Shown here piece by piece: positions 14,699 to 22,738 of a DNA stretch of 64,000 nt. The notes beneath the pieces were generated by a model, which was not told the origin of the DNA, did not search any database, and saw only the letters and a program-made list of their open reading frames with translations. The position numbers and the translations under genes are program-made. Origin of the DNA: an uncultured Desulfobacter sp. GTDB lineage: Bacteria > Desulfobacterota > Desulfobacteria > Desulfobacterales > Desulfobacteraceae. The DNA is taken from NCBI RefSeq assembly GCF_963666145.1, contig NZ_OY762614.1:5012501-5076500 (forward strand). Direction: 5' to 3'. Each line of letters starts with the position of its first letter. Within the stretch, counting starts at the first letter, position 1.

Positions 14699-16914
14699 GT
14701 CGATCAAAATTATTTATTAAGCGATTTGCCATTTATAGCAATTCTCGGTTTGTCTACGACCAAGAATTCCACACTGGCGTAAATATTATTCGTGGTGTTA
14801 ATGGTACTGGTAAATCGACAATCACAGATCTTTTATCCTATGCATTAGGTGCAGTAATCGTGGGCGCATTCCCATTTTCCCGGTCGACTGGATATTTTTT
14901 ATAACAGCAATTAAATTATTAAGAATCAAGCAGTTAAGTCAAGCTTAGACATTGTATGTTTTTAACGAAGGCCTTCCGCTGTGCGCTCACCAGATAAAAA
15001 TTTCAACATAAATTGCCCGAGACACCTGATTTTCCTTGGTTCTGTGCACCGGGAAAATGGGACTGGAAGGATAATTTTATGATATAACAAGCTGTTTTTA
15101 TATGTATTGTTGAGCAATTGCTATATTTCAACGTTTACGGATAATATGCCTAAGCTAACCGGGAAAATGGGAATGCGCCCGTAATCGTTGATTGGACCGA
15201 TGACCAACGCCTCTGCGATTGGGTTATGGTAGAAGTTAATCTTAATGGACTGCTGTATTGCCTTAAAAGAAATATTGTTGACAGTGGGCAAGCAAACATG
15301 TCCATCTTTGAGGGGCGATTTGATGATGCTTTGTCTAAAGTGGACGGTTGGACGCAATATCCTATGCGACGAAGTAACCTACGTCATAGCTTTTCTCAGC
15401 AAATTTTTGAATTATTGGGGCTACCAAGGCATAAAACAGATGATTCTAAGAATTTGACACTACATCAAATTCTGCGTTTGATTTATGTTGATCAGCTTTC
15501 ATCGACGACTAAACTTCTCAAAGAAGATAAGGAATATGACAACATAACCTTCAGGCGGGCAATTGGAGACTATTTGCTGGGAATTGATGATCTTGAGGCC
15601 CACAACCTACGACAAGATCTACTTTCTGCCAACAAAGACTTTGAAAAAATTAATAGTGAACTTAATGCCATTTATCGTTTGTTTGGTAAAGATGCAACAA
15701 AGATTAGCGAGGAATTATTAGATGCTGAGATTGATATAATTGAATCACAACTTGAAGAGCTTAAAACCCGCAAAAAAGCAGTCCTTAGATCGCAACCAAA
15801 CGATCTAAATAAACTTGTCAGCAAAAAAGCCACTACGCTTCAAAACGAAATTGACAAACTATCATCACAAAAACAGAAACTTGAAGGAGATAAGGCAGAG
15901 ATAACATTAGAATTGACAGACACTGAGTTGTTTGTAATTTCGTTAAAAGATAGGCGAGAGGCTCTTGAGCAGTCGAGGCTAACATTTACATCGTTGGATG
16001 AGATTAGTTTTAAGTACTGCCCCGCTTGTTTAGAACCTATTTCAGAAGAAGGGCATATAGGTTGCCCCCTATGTAAAACAGAAAAACGTGATGGTGACAG
16101 GGATATAGCATATATTCAAATGTTAAACGAATTAAACTTTCAAATTAAAGAAAGTGAAGCTCTAATTATAGACTTTAAAACACAATTGGATAGGATTCAT
16201 AGTCAACTGCCAGGGATTAATCTTCGTCTTGAAGAAGCAAAATTTGAATATCAAGAACTGGAAGTCACTGCTGAAGCAAAAAACGCTATTATTGCAGAAA
16301 TCGCATCTGAAATGGGCTTTTGTAAAAGTCAAATACTATCGCTTGAAGATCGTCGTGAACATGTAACTAAAGTTGAATCAATGAGACAGTCTAAGGCAGA
16401 TTTCAGCGCAATTATACAGACATTACAAGACAAGCTTGATCAGGTTAATGCCAGACAAGAAGATAGGTACAACAATGTCTATGATTCTATTGAGAAGACG
16501 GCCGGTGAATTATTGTCCCAAGATGGTAGCTATGAGCCAACTTTTGATAATGTTGAAGAAGTGACTTTCGATTTCGCAAAAGATAAAATGTTCGTAAACG
16601 GACGTAGCAAATTTTCAGCAAGCTCAATGGTTGTGATGAAAAATAGTATTAGATTAGCAATATTCTTACATGCGGTTGATGATAACTTTGCACGTTTACC
16701 AAACCTATTAATTATGGACAACATCGAAGATAAAGGAATGATTGAAGAGCGTAGTCATAATTTCCAAAAAATTATCGTTACAGAGTGTGCTAAATTGAAA
16801 GACGACCACCAATTGATTTTTACAACCTCAATGATCAACCCAGGACTGGATGATACGGAAATGTGCGTAGGGCCGATGTATTTAAAAGGTTCTCATACAT
16901 TATTGCTTGGTTAG
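14695..16914 (+). pseudogene. ABC-3C SMC-like ATPase, split by a 319-bp MITE
   Basis: The 5' part (14695-14861) and 3' part (15189-16914) join in frame after removing the MITE and one GTAATCGT copy, giving 630 residues. Walker A is GVNGTGKST (34-42). A long coiled coil follows, interrupted by a zinc-hook-like CPAC...CPLC. The C-terminal head has NSIRLAIFLHAV and a Walker-B-like NLLIMDNIED. This is the Rad50/SMC-type ATPase of ABC-3C conflict systems, thought to sense invading nucleic acid or replication intermediates. At present translation would stop inside the MITE after 69 residues, so the ATPase is inactive. The downstream part is an open frame, so the insertion is probably recent. Confidence 0.8.
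14862..15180. mobile_element. 319-bp MITE related to the ISKra4-like element
   Basis: Perfect 23-bp terminal inverted repeats (left 14862-14884, beginning GGGCGCATTCCC; right 15158-15180) and an 8-bp target duplication GTAATCGT (14854-14861 and 15181-15188). It has no coding capacity. The terminal repeats are identical to those of the 1521-bp element at 46646-48166, so it is probably mobilised by that transposase. An internal partial copy of the repeat (CACCGGGAAAATGGGA) lies near 15046. Confidence 0.9.
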
Positions 16915-17655
16915 AAAATAGACTTAATAATTTAAATTTTGAAAAATCATATGTGAGAGGACAAAATAGGGTTGACTCCTTGTCGGACTCAGAGCCCCAA
17001 TAATTTTCACAAACAATTTATGTGTAAGGTGTTATTTTCCCAAGGATAAATGAAAATTCCAATACCATTTAGCACCTTGGAAAATTTTAAAAAAACTCTA
17101 ACCACTCTGGCATTTTGTCATCTGTCCTTATGGTCCGATTGTAAAACTGAAAACGTTGATATCATTGCATCTTCTGGGATATAGAAGTCTATTTTTACAG
17201 TATCTATCACAAATCCGTTACACCCATTTCGTACCCTGTAACGGATTACAGGCACCCGGTTACACACACTTTTCATTTTTGGGTTTCTGGCTGCAGGCGT
17301 GGCAAAATTATTGGCCATGATTTTAATAAAGGGAAGTATGATGAACGGGAAAACGACACCAAAGGATCGAACTATATACTCTAAAAAAATAAAACCAACG
17401 TGATCGGGGTTCTGATTGAGTCTGCGGATCATCGTTTGAGAGAGTATGCAAGATGGAATTTATATCAATTGTGCCCAAAAGAAAAAGTTATTTGAGAAGG
17501 TGTTTTCTGACAAGAAAGAGGGTAGGGGGATTCAGAGTTTTTTGACCGATATCAGGTCGTGCCCATAAAAATTTTGGGATTGATGTATTTTGATAAAAAA
17601 TATAGGCCAAAGGACCGTTAATCCCTTGGCCATAGGTGTGCCTGGCTGTGCCCAA
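16915..17655. other. gene-free stretch between ABC-3C locus and IS3
   Basis: No convincing gene. A leftward frame (17118-17432) lacks a good ribosome site and a recognisable family. The motif GTGCCC recurs near 17470, 17556 and 17647 and again just outside the IS3 right end (about 19039), hinting at decayed mobile DNA. The last three bases (17653-17655, CAA) are the IS3 target duplication. Confidence 0.4.
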
Positions 17656-17729
17656 TATAGTGGACCCCGAAAACTGGACAAGATGTTAAGATAAAATATA
17701 ACAGTCCAGAAACCAGAAAGGGATTCATT

Positions 17730-18011
17730 TTGAAACGGAAAAACTACAGTAAAGAATTAAAAAGTAAGGTCGCATTGGCAGCCATAAAAGGGAATCAAAC
17801 TGTCAATGAGATTGCCTCTGAGTTCGGTATTCATACAAGCCTTGTAAATAGATGGAAAAAGGAAGCAATAGAAGCCCTTCCATTGGTATTTGGCAATAGC
17901 CAGGCAAAACAAACCAAAGAAACAGAGATTGAACGGGACCGTTTATATCAAAAGGTCGGCCAACTCCAGGTAGAACTGGATTGGCTAAAAAAAAACAGCG
18001 GGCACCTCTGA
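17730..18011 (+). CDS. IS3-family OrfA (DNA-binding)
   Basis: A 93-residue protein from a TTG start with GAAAGGGA upstream. Residues 5-50 form a helix-turn-helix (LAAIKGNQTVNEIASEFGI, then LVNRWKKEA), followed by a leucine-zipper-like helix. It ends after the slippery A9 at 17987-17995. OrfA alone binds the IS ends; a -1 shift joins it to OrfB to make the active transposase. Confidence 0.88.
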   Translation: MKRKNYSKELKSKVALAAIKGNQTVNEIASEFGIHTSLVNRWKKEAIEALPLVFGNSQAKQTKETEIERDRLYQKVGQLQVELDWLKKNSGHL

Positions 18012-18871
18012 TGAGTATTGAAGAGAAAAGACAGCGGATTCAACCCAAGAACTCCAAACTCAGTATTCAAAGGCAATGTGAACTGATAGGGCTCCCACGT
18101 TCTATCTATTACCGTAAAGGCCTGACTGGACAGGAAACGCCTACAAATTTGGAATTCATGAGGTTGATTGACAATGAATATACCGCCCATCCTTTTTATG
18201 GCACCCGCCAAATTCGTAATGCCCTCAGGCGTAACGGATATAAGATTAACCGCAAACGGGTTCAACGACTGATGCGGAAAATGGGAATTCAGTCCATTGC
18301 ACCGAAACCAAATACCAGCAAGGCTCATCCCCAAAATAAAGTGTATCCATATCTTTTGAGGAACGTTGAAGTAACCAGATCAAATCAGGTGTGGTGTACG
18401 GATATAACATATATTCCACTTTCTGGTGGCTTCGTTTATTTGACGGCGGTCATGGATTGGTATAGTCGTCATGTTCTCTCCTGGGAACTATCAATAACCA
18501 TGGACAACGAGTTTTGTATATCCTCTTTGGAGAGAGCGTTACGATGTCATGGAACACCCTATATATTCAACACGGATCAAGGATCTCAATACACAAGTCA
18601 CGAGTTTACAAAAGTATTGAAAGATAAGGACATTAAAATCAGCATGGATGGAAAAGGCCGATGTCTCGATAATATTTTCATCGAACGACTGTGGCGCAGT
18701 GTGAAGTATGAAGAAATTTATGTAAATGAATTTCGTTCTGTTGAACAGTTGCGCAACTCCCTGAAAAAATACTTTGATTTTTACAACAATGAACGACCTC
18801 ACCAAAGTTTTAACGGCCAGACGCCTGCCGAAGTGTATTATGGCGAAAATCAGTTAAGTCTTGTGGGATGA
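17981..18871 (+). CDS. IS3-family OrfB (DDE integrase core)
   Basis: It is expressed by -1 frameshift from OrfA at the A9 run; the nominal TTG start at 17981 overlaps OrfA by 31 bp. An HTH_21-like N-terminal region (QRQCELIGLPRSIYYRK) leads into a retroviral-integrase-type core: Asp in VWCTDITYI, Asp in NTDQGSQYT, and Glu in DNIFIERLWRSVKYE. It ends with the usual YNNERPHQSFNGQTP. Intact. Confidence 0.9.
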   Translation: MAKKKQRAPLMSIEEKRQRIQPKNSKLSIQRQCELIGLPRSIYYRKGLTGQETPTNLEFMRLIDNEYTAHPFYGTRQIRNALRRNGYKINRKRVQRLMRKMGIQSIAPKPNTSKAHPQNKVYPYLLRNVEVTRSNQVWCTDITYIPLSGGFVYLTAVMDWYSRHVLSWELSITMDNEFCISSLERALRCHGTPYIFNTDQGSQYTSHEFTKVLKDKDIKISMDGKGRCLDNIFIERLWRSVKYEEIYVNEFRSVEQLRNSLKKYFDFYNNERPHQSFNGQTPAEVYYGENQLSLVG

Positions 18872-19148
18872 AGAAGCCAGAACCCGCTCCAGCGGAAGCC
18901 AACCCCTTCCGACGGGCAGTTTTTATGGTGCCCATTCTCAGGACCTGGCTTCCACTTCCGCTGGGCACCGAGAAAAATCCGACTATGACGCTTAAATTTA
19001 AAAAAAACTGTCTTGACATTGGGGTCCACTATACAAATTGTGCCCGTCAAGGTCAAATAATTAAAAACAATTCCAAACGAAACCAAAAGTAGGACGAGAA
19101 AACGCTTGATAGACAAGAGTTTGAAATTTTAATGCAATATTGATTTGG

Positions 19149-19214
19149 CGCATTAAGGTCTTAAAATCCCTCGCCCGCAAGGGTGTACGAGTTCAATTCT
19201 CGTCCCAGGTACCA
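19149..19214 (+). tRNA. 3' fragment of tRNA-Leu(UAA): attachment-site scar of the island
   Basis: The sequence runs from the anticodon loop CTTAAAA (anticodon TAA) through the anticodon 3' stem, a long leucine-type variable arm, the T arm GAGTTCAATTCTC and ends in ACCA. The acceptor 5' strand and D arm are missing. The 5' side of the anticodon stem (AAGGT) no longer pairs with TCCCT. It cannot make a tRNA. Such 3' fragments mark the distal end of elements that integrate into tRNA genes, so the island probably ends here. Confidence 0.8.
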
Positions 19215-19499
19215 AATAAAAACAAGGGGTTAGCCTGTTTGCGGCGCTCCTTTTTTTATTGGCACATTTAAACAGGAAGCGAATAGGAATCAATCGGTTT
19301 ATCTTTGATTGTCTTGGGATGGCTTCGTTTTTCAAAAAAAATTAAACCACTATCCGTATTTCCTTTATCCACCGAAAGCAGAATGTCTCCAGAGGAACGG
19401 TTTCCATGGCCTTGCTTTTTCTGTTGACAGTTGAAAACAGACATAGGCCAGCACAACTGGTGATTGCTGATTTTCAGCATTCACAACAAAAAAATAAGC

Positions 19500-20339
19500 C
19501 TACAAAATAACCGTCCTATTTCCGTGCAGGAAGATCCGTCTTTCGGTGTACATTTCAATGGCCCGGGCCAGTACTCTGGCTTCTGTCTCCTGTCCCAGGA
19601 TCTGCAGTTTTTTCGGACAATGGCGGTGGTCGATACGCATGACGTCCTGGTCTATAATCGGGCCTTCATCCAGATCCCTTGTTGCAAAATGTGCTGTTGC
19701 GCCGATAAGTTTTACACCGCGTTCATACGCCTGGTGATAGGGCTTTGCGCCTTTAAAGCCCGGCAGGAATGAATGGTGAATATTGATCACCCGGCCTGAG
19801 TATTTTTCGCACATATCTTCAGAAAGTATCTGCATGTAGCGTGCAAGCACAATAAGCTCTGTATCCGTTTCTTCAATGATTTTGAAATGCTGCTCATCCA
19901 CTGTCTTTTTATCGACCTTTTGGGTGGGCACATAATAAAATTCAAGCCCGAAGTGCTCGGAAAGCCCACGGTTTACTTCATGATTTGAGACCACCCCAAC
20001 GATTTCAATGTTAAGATGCTTTGTGCGCCAGCGATAGATAATATCGTTCAGGCAATGATCATCTTTGGACACCAGAACAAGGGTTTTGACCGGTTCATCC
20101 ATTTTTCTCATATGCCAGCTCATGCCGAACCCCTTGGCCACAGCCTCAAACATGGTTCGAAATTTTTCCTGCGCGCCCTCTGTTATGGCAGAAAACATCA
20201 CACGCATGAAAAATTGGTTGGAATATGGGTCGTCAAATTGTGAAGACTCTTCAATATTACAGTTTGAATCACACAACGCATTGGCAACCGCGGCAACTAT
20301 TCCCGGACGGTCATCACAATTCAGGCAAAGTATGTACAA
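19500..20339 (-). CDS. purU: formyltetrahydrofolate deformylase
   Basis: A 279-residue enzyme that hydrolyses 10-formyl-tetrahydrofolate to formate and tetrahydrofolate, balancing one-carbon pools. An N-terminal ACT domain (about 1-80, starting LCLNCDDRPGIVAAV) is followed by a formyl-transferase fold. Catalytic residues are visible in INIHHSFLPGFKGAKPY (N186, H188) and TRDLDEGPIIDQ (D224). The length is normal for PurU. It is the first core-type gene after the island edge and stands alone. Confidence 0.93.
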   Translation of the reverse strand: MYILCLNCDDRPGIVAAVANALCDSNCNIEESSQFDDPYSNQFFMRVMFSAITEGAQEKFRTMFEAVAKGFGMSWHMRKMDEPVKTLVLVSKDDHCLNDIIYRWRTKHLNIEIVGVVSNHEVNRGLSEHFGLEFYYVPTQKVDKKTVDEQHFKIIEETDTELIVLARYMQILSEDMCEKYSGRVINIHHSFLPGFKGAKPYHQAYERGVKLIGATAHFATRDLDEGPIIDQDVMRIDHRHCPKKLQILGQETEARVLARAIEMYTERRIFLHGNRTVIL

Positions 20340-20590
20340 GGCCCCCCCTCTTTTTCTTTCAAAATATTAAAATCGAAAGCCTTTATAATAAACACTTTTG
20401 CTCACGACAAGGACTAATATTGGGGGGTGTTGTAATTGCCTGTAATGCCGGGGTATGTTATGTCTTTGTTCAAGTCCTAAACGGACATGGGGTATCAACT
20501 GAAAATGCAAACTTGAATGGATAATGGATATCCGCACCTTGTGTAATGCGTTTTGAAGCGAACCTTTGGTGCTTGACAGTCTTAAACCAA

Positions 20591-20899
20591 TTAAACCCCC
20601 TCGCTCAACTCTGAGACCGTCATCTGTTCAGCTGATATGATCGCTGCGTTGTATTCGATAAATTTGTCAAAAATTTCTTTTTGAATGAACTCCGACTTAA
20701 GATATTCTTCATGTTTTTCCCGACTTTCCCAGATACAAAAAATATACATAATGGTTTTATCGTCTAAATCCTGGCTGCATTGATATTTTATACATCCATC
20801 CACATTGTCCGTAAAATGCTTTTGAACTTTGCGCGCCTGGGAGATGACCTGATCCACAAATTTTTCGTCTACGCAAAATTTATAGAAAATTGCAATCAC
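20591..20899 (-). CDS. antibiotic-biosynthesis-monooxygenase (ABM) fold protein
   Basis: A 102-residue dimeric-barrel protein. The pattern IAIFYKFCVDEKFVDQVIS at the start, a DGCIKYQCSQ strand, IMYIFCIWESREKHEEYLKS and a closing helix fit the ABM/YgiN-like quinol monooxygenase fold. It begins with GTG after AAGGAGG. No metal or cofactor motif is expected in this family, so the substrate cannot be named. Confidence 0.7.
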   Translation of the reverse strand: MIAIFYKFCVDEKFVDQVISQARKVQKHFTDNVDGCIKYQCSQDLDDKTIMYIFCIWESREKHEEYLKSEFIQKEIFDKFIEYNAAIISAEQMTVSELSEGV

Positions 20900-20950
20900 T
20901 ATAACCTCCTTGTTTTTATGACGTTATAAGGATTTTTTTAAAAGTGGGTA

Positions 20951-22009
20951 TTATTTGCTCAGCAAAATACTGATGCTCCTAAACGTTTCTATATTGTTCA
21001 ACATGATGTTCAAAGAGGCTGTGATCGGCACAGCCAAGATCATCCCCGGAATCCCCCAGATGATCCCCCAAAGCAACAGTGAAAGTAAAATAGCCATAAT
21101 ATTCAGGTTAAGCCGATCGCCCATGATAAGCGGCTCCACAAAACTGCCCGAAATAAACTGCACGGCCGACATACAAATGGAAACACCGGCGGCATACCAA
21201 AAGCTGTCGAACTGCAACAGGGCCAGGAAAATGGGCGGTATGGTCGCAATAATGGGCCCCAGGGTGGGAATAAAATTGAGCACAAAACCCAATAAGCCCC
21301 ATATAAATGCAAAATCAAGCCCGAACATCCAGGCCACAAGACCAAAAATGCCACCGGTGCCGATGCTGATCAAAGTCTTGATAAAAAGATACCTCTGGAC
21401 TTGGTGTCCAACATTGCCAATCACCTCCACCGTATTTTCCAAGTCATCCCTTTTTGACTGGAAAAATTCGTAGATCTTGTCGATAAAAATTTTACGGCTG
21501 CTGACAATAAACATTAAGAATATTATCGTCAGTGTCGTGCGTGACATAAATGTGATCAGGGTGCCGATGCTTTTATTTACCGATTGCACGACAGAAGAGG
21601 GCGAGATGACGGAAAAAAGATTTTCGATACTGATCTTTTTGTAGTCCTGCATAATATCGATATCAAAGTATTGTTGAATCAGTGCTGTCAACTGCTTGAT
21701 AACCAGACTGTATTTTTCCATGTATCTTGGCAGGCTACCGGTCACGGAGCTTAAGGCGCCGTATATCAGAAAAACAAGGCCCATGAGAAGGATGCCGAAC
21801 CCTACCAATACAATGGCGTTGGCCAAAATATGTGGGATGCGCAGTTTAAGTAAAAATTCAGCTACGGGTATTAATAAAAAAGCAAAAAGAATCGCAATAA
21901 CAAAAGGCACCATAAAAGATTTTGTGATATTGAGCAGCATGCCAAAGCCAATCAATGCCAAAAGCATCAGAGAAATGGTTTGAATTCTTGTATCATCAAT
22001 GCGTTGCAT
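20951..22009 (-). CDS. AI-2E family transporter
   Basis: A 352-residue inner-membrane protein with about eight membrane segments, in the AI-2E/PerM (PF01594) pattern. Two N-terminal TM helices are followed by a hydrophilic region (about 90-150). The C-terminal half has GLLGFVLNFIPTLGPIIATI and SFVEPLIMGDRLNLNIMAIL, both hallmark segments. Members export diverse small molecules or act as Na+/H+ antiporters, so the substrate is open. It starts after AAGGG. Confidence 0.88.
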   Translation of the reverse strand: MQRIDDTRIQTISLMLLALIGFGMLLNITKSFMVPFVIAILFAFLLIPVAEFLLKLRIPHILANAIVLVGFGILLMGLVFLIYGALSSVTGSLPRYMEKYSLVIKQLTALIQQYFDIDIMQDYKKISIENLFSVISPSSVVQSVNKSIGTLITFMSRTTLTIIFLMFIVSSRKIFIDKIYEFFQSKRDDLENTVEVIGNVGHQVQRYLFIKTLISIGTGGIFGLVAWMFGLDFAFIWGLLGFVLNFIPTLGPIIATIPPIFLALLQFDSFWYAAGVSICMSAVQFISGSFVEPLIMGDRLNLNIMAILLSLLLWGIIWGIPGMILAVPITASLNIMLNNIETFRSISILLSK

Positions 22010-22057
22010 GTTGACCCTTACCCGTCATGTTAAAAAATGAGTTCATCTCTTTTCCCT

Positions 22058-22396
22058 TTAAATTTTGAACCGCATCCACAGACAGTCTTGATAATCCGTG
22101 AACATATGAAAAAGCAACCCGATGGAGACGATTTTAATTGTTTTTGGCCGGGCAAAGAAAAAGAGCAGAAGATAAATCAGGATCGCGTAGTAAGAATGTA
22201 ATGGATGGGACCCGATGCTGCATCTTGCCGGATCGAATATCGGATCCGCAACTAAATGGTCCAAATCCACCAGCATCGTGGCAAGCATGATTAACCATGC
22301 CTTTTTCCACTCTTTTCTAAAAAATATCCAGGCAATCACTCCCGGAAAGGCCAAATGCAGGCTGTAATGGATTGTTTGCTGTACGGCATACACCAT
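22058..22396 (-). CDS. DUF6122-like membrane protein
   Basis: A 112-residue protein with three to four membrane segments. Conserved polar motifs sit near the membrane: LVDLDHLVADPIFDPARCSI, HPLHSY and HMFTDYQDCLWMRF. The clustered His/Asp residues resemble membrane metal-dependent hydrolases of the YbcI/DUF6122 type. It lies 48 bp upstream of the AI-2E transporter gene on the same strand and may share its transcript. Confidence 0.65.
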   Translation of the reverse strand: MVYAVQQTIHYSLHLAFPGVIAWIFFRKEWKKAWLIMLATMLVDLDHLVADPIFDPARCSIGSHPLHSYYAILIYLLLFFFARPKTIKIVSIGLLFHMFTDYQDCLWMRFKI

Positions 22397-22527
22397 GCTT
22401 TTGTTATCCTCATCTATGGTTCAGGATTTTGGGGCGCGTTCTCACATCTGTATTTTATCATTTGCCGATCTGTTTTTTAGGGTTATAATAATGGCTATTG
22501 ATTTAACAAATTTATTCAAGGTGTCTT

Positions 22528-22716
22528 ATGAACGTTAACGGACCTCCCAATACAGTCGCATCAACCGATGCCATGAAAAAAGCCATGGCCATGCCCAATC
22601 TTTTGCTTAATTTGCTTGGTCAAACGTCCGGCACAACCCAATCCACTGAAGTTCAACAGACCGCAGATCTTGCAACCGTCACAGGCAAAGGTAAAATTAT
22701 TGATGTCGTCGGGTAG
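22528..22716 (+). CDS. small hypothetical protein
   Basis: A 62-residue protein with a helical centre (AMKKAMAMPNLLLNLLGQT) and a Ser/Thr/Gln-rich region, ending GKIIDVVG. It has some likeness to YjfB-type putative motility proteins but not enough to name. It is preceded by AAGGTGTCTT and lies between two convergent or diverging core genes. No signal peptide. Confidence 0.5.
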   Translation: MNVNGPPNTVASTDAMKKAMAMPNLLLNLLGQTSGTTQSTEVQQTADLATVTGKGKIIDVVG

Positions 22717-22738
22717 CATTGGGATGTCGTTTATCAGA

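Larger units (their letters stand above)
17656..19033 (+). mobile_element. IS3-family insertion sequence
   Basis: A 1378-bp element with ends TATAGTGGACCCC and (inverted) TATAGTGGACCCC, flanked by a 3-bp CAA duplication (17653-17655 and 19034-19036). It has overlapping orfA and orfB with a nine-A run for -1 frameshifting, the standard IS3 plan. About 160 bp of non-coding sequence follow orfB before the right end. Its right end is also found alone at 7368-7399. Confidence 0.92.

Noticed and set aside
15226..16914. Independent coding gene starting inside the ATPase
   Set aside because: The frame continues upstream to the MITE edge and joins the Walker A exon exactly after removal of the MITE and one target copy, so it is the 3' part of one gene.
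17118..17432. Leftward 104-residue frame
   Set aside because: No ribosome site, no recognisable family and an unconvincing composition; treated as chance.
19149..19214. Functional tRNA-Leu
   Set aside because: The acceptor 5' strand and D arm are absent and the anticodon stem does not pair.
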